Shown here piece after piece: positions 5,712 through 5,739 of a stretch of 5,739 nucleotides of DNA. Every line of letters starts with the position of its first letter. Within the stretch, counting starts at the first letter, position 1. Below the pieces are notes generated by a model, which was not told where the DNA came from, searched no databases, and worked only from the letters and a program-made list of their open reading frames with translations. The DNA is taken from assembly GCA_029935255.1 (NCBI GenBank), contig JAOZKS010000176.1:1-5739 (forward strand), given 5' to 3'. The stretch comes from Pontiella sp. GTDB lineage: Bacteria; Verrucomicrobiota; Kiritimatiellia; Kiritimatiellales; Pontiellaceae. The position numbers and the translations under genes are program-made.

Positions 5712-5739
5712 TGTACTCTCCTCGCTTAAGCAGGCTCAT
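5704..5739 (-). CDS. 3' end of the gene upstream of the XRE gene, possibly a HigB/RelE-type toxin
   Basis: The minus strand enters the window open and reads ...SLLKRGEYNE before a TAA at 5704-5706. The stop overlaps the XRE start by eight bases (ATGAGTAA), and the XRE ribosome site sits inside these last codons, as in tight toxin-antitoxin operons. A basic, charged tail of this kind fits the C-terminus of HigB-like toxins, but eleven or twelve codons cannot identify a family. The reading frame could also be chance. Confidence 0.4.
   Translation of the reverse strand: MSLLKRGEYNE

Overview
The window looks like chromosomal DNA from a moderately GC-rich bacterium. I favour the PVC group, perhaps Kiritimatiellota, but only tentatively. 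The reasons are a glutamyl-tRNA synthetase with the unusual PYSKRDGDAFVGDFR signature and no Cys-x-Cys zinc motif, and a secreted beta-propeller 'lactonase' of a kind common in that group. I see no ribosomal RNA, tRNA, CRISPR array or insertion sequence. Most of the window is housekeeping metabolism, and only the right edge looks accessory.

Left part (1-1600, minus strand): hpt, a hypoxanthine phosphoribosyltransferase for purine salvage, is followed after 15 bases by an exported seven-bladed beta-propeller protein of the 6-phosphogluconolactonase-like family. The propeller gene runs off the left edge. The two probably share a transcript. A 65-base divergent spacer (1601-1665) separates hpt from gltX, which reads to the right (1666-2976). 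The spacer holds Shine-Dalgarno sequences for both genes, a possible hpt promoter and a small inverted repeat.

Middle (2977-3267): the convergent gap between gltX and the methionine gene contains no gene. Its main content is a pair of REP-like palindromes in opposite orientation (3139-3163 and 3227-3252), each able to form its own hairpin and also able to pair with the other. No ordinary U-tract terminator is visible, so the pair may mark the 3' ends of both flanking transcripts.

Right part (3268-5739, minus strand): a 609-residue YitJ-type fusion joins a homocysteine S-methyltransferase domain to a methylenetetrahydrofolate reductase domain. One polypeptide can therefore make 5-methyl-THF and, at least in principle, pass the methyl group to homocysteine. 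Upstream lies a short gene (5151-5362) that appears to be broken by loss of one base in a G run. Beyond it is an XRE-family helix-turn-helix gene (5418-5711), whose start overlaps the 3' end of another gene leaving the window. The arrangement resembles a HigB-HigA toxin-antitoxin pair, but the toxin lies outside the window and is inferred.

I did not find a convincing new multi-gene system. The items most worth following are the REP-like pair, the frameshifted small gene beside the presumed toxin-antitoxin locus, and the divergent GluRS.
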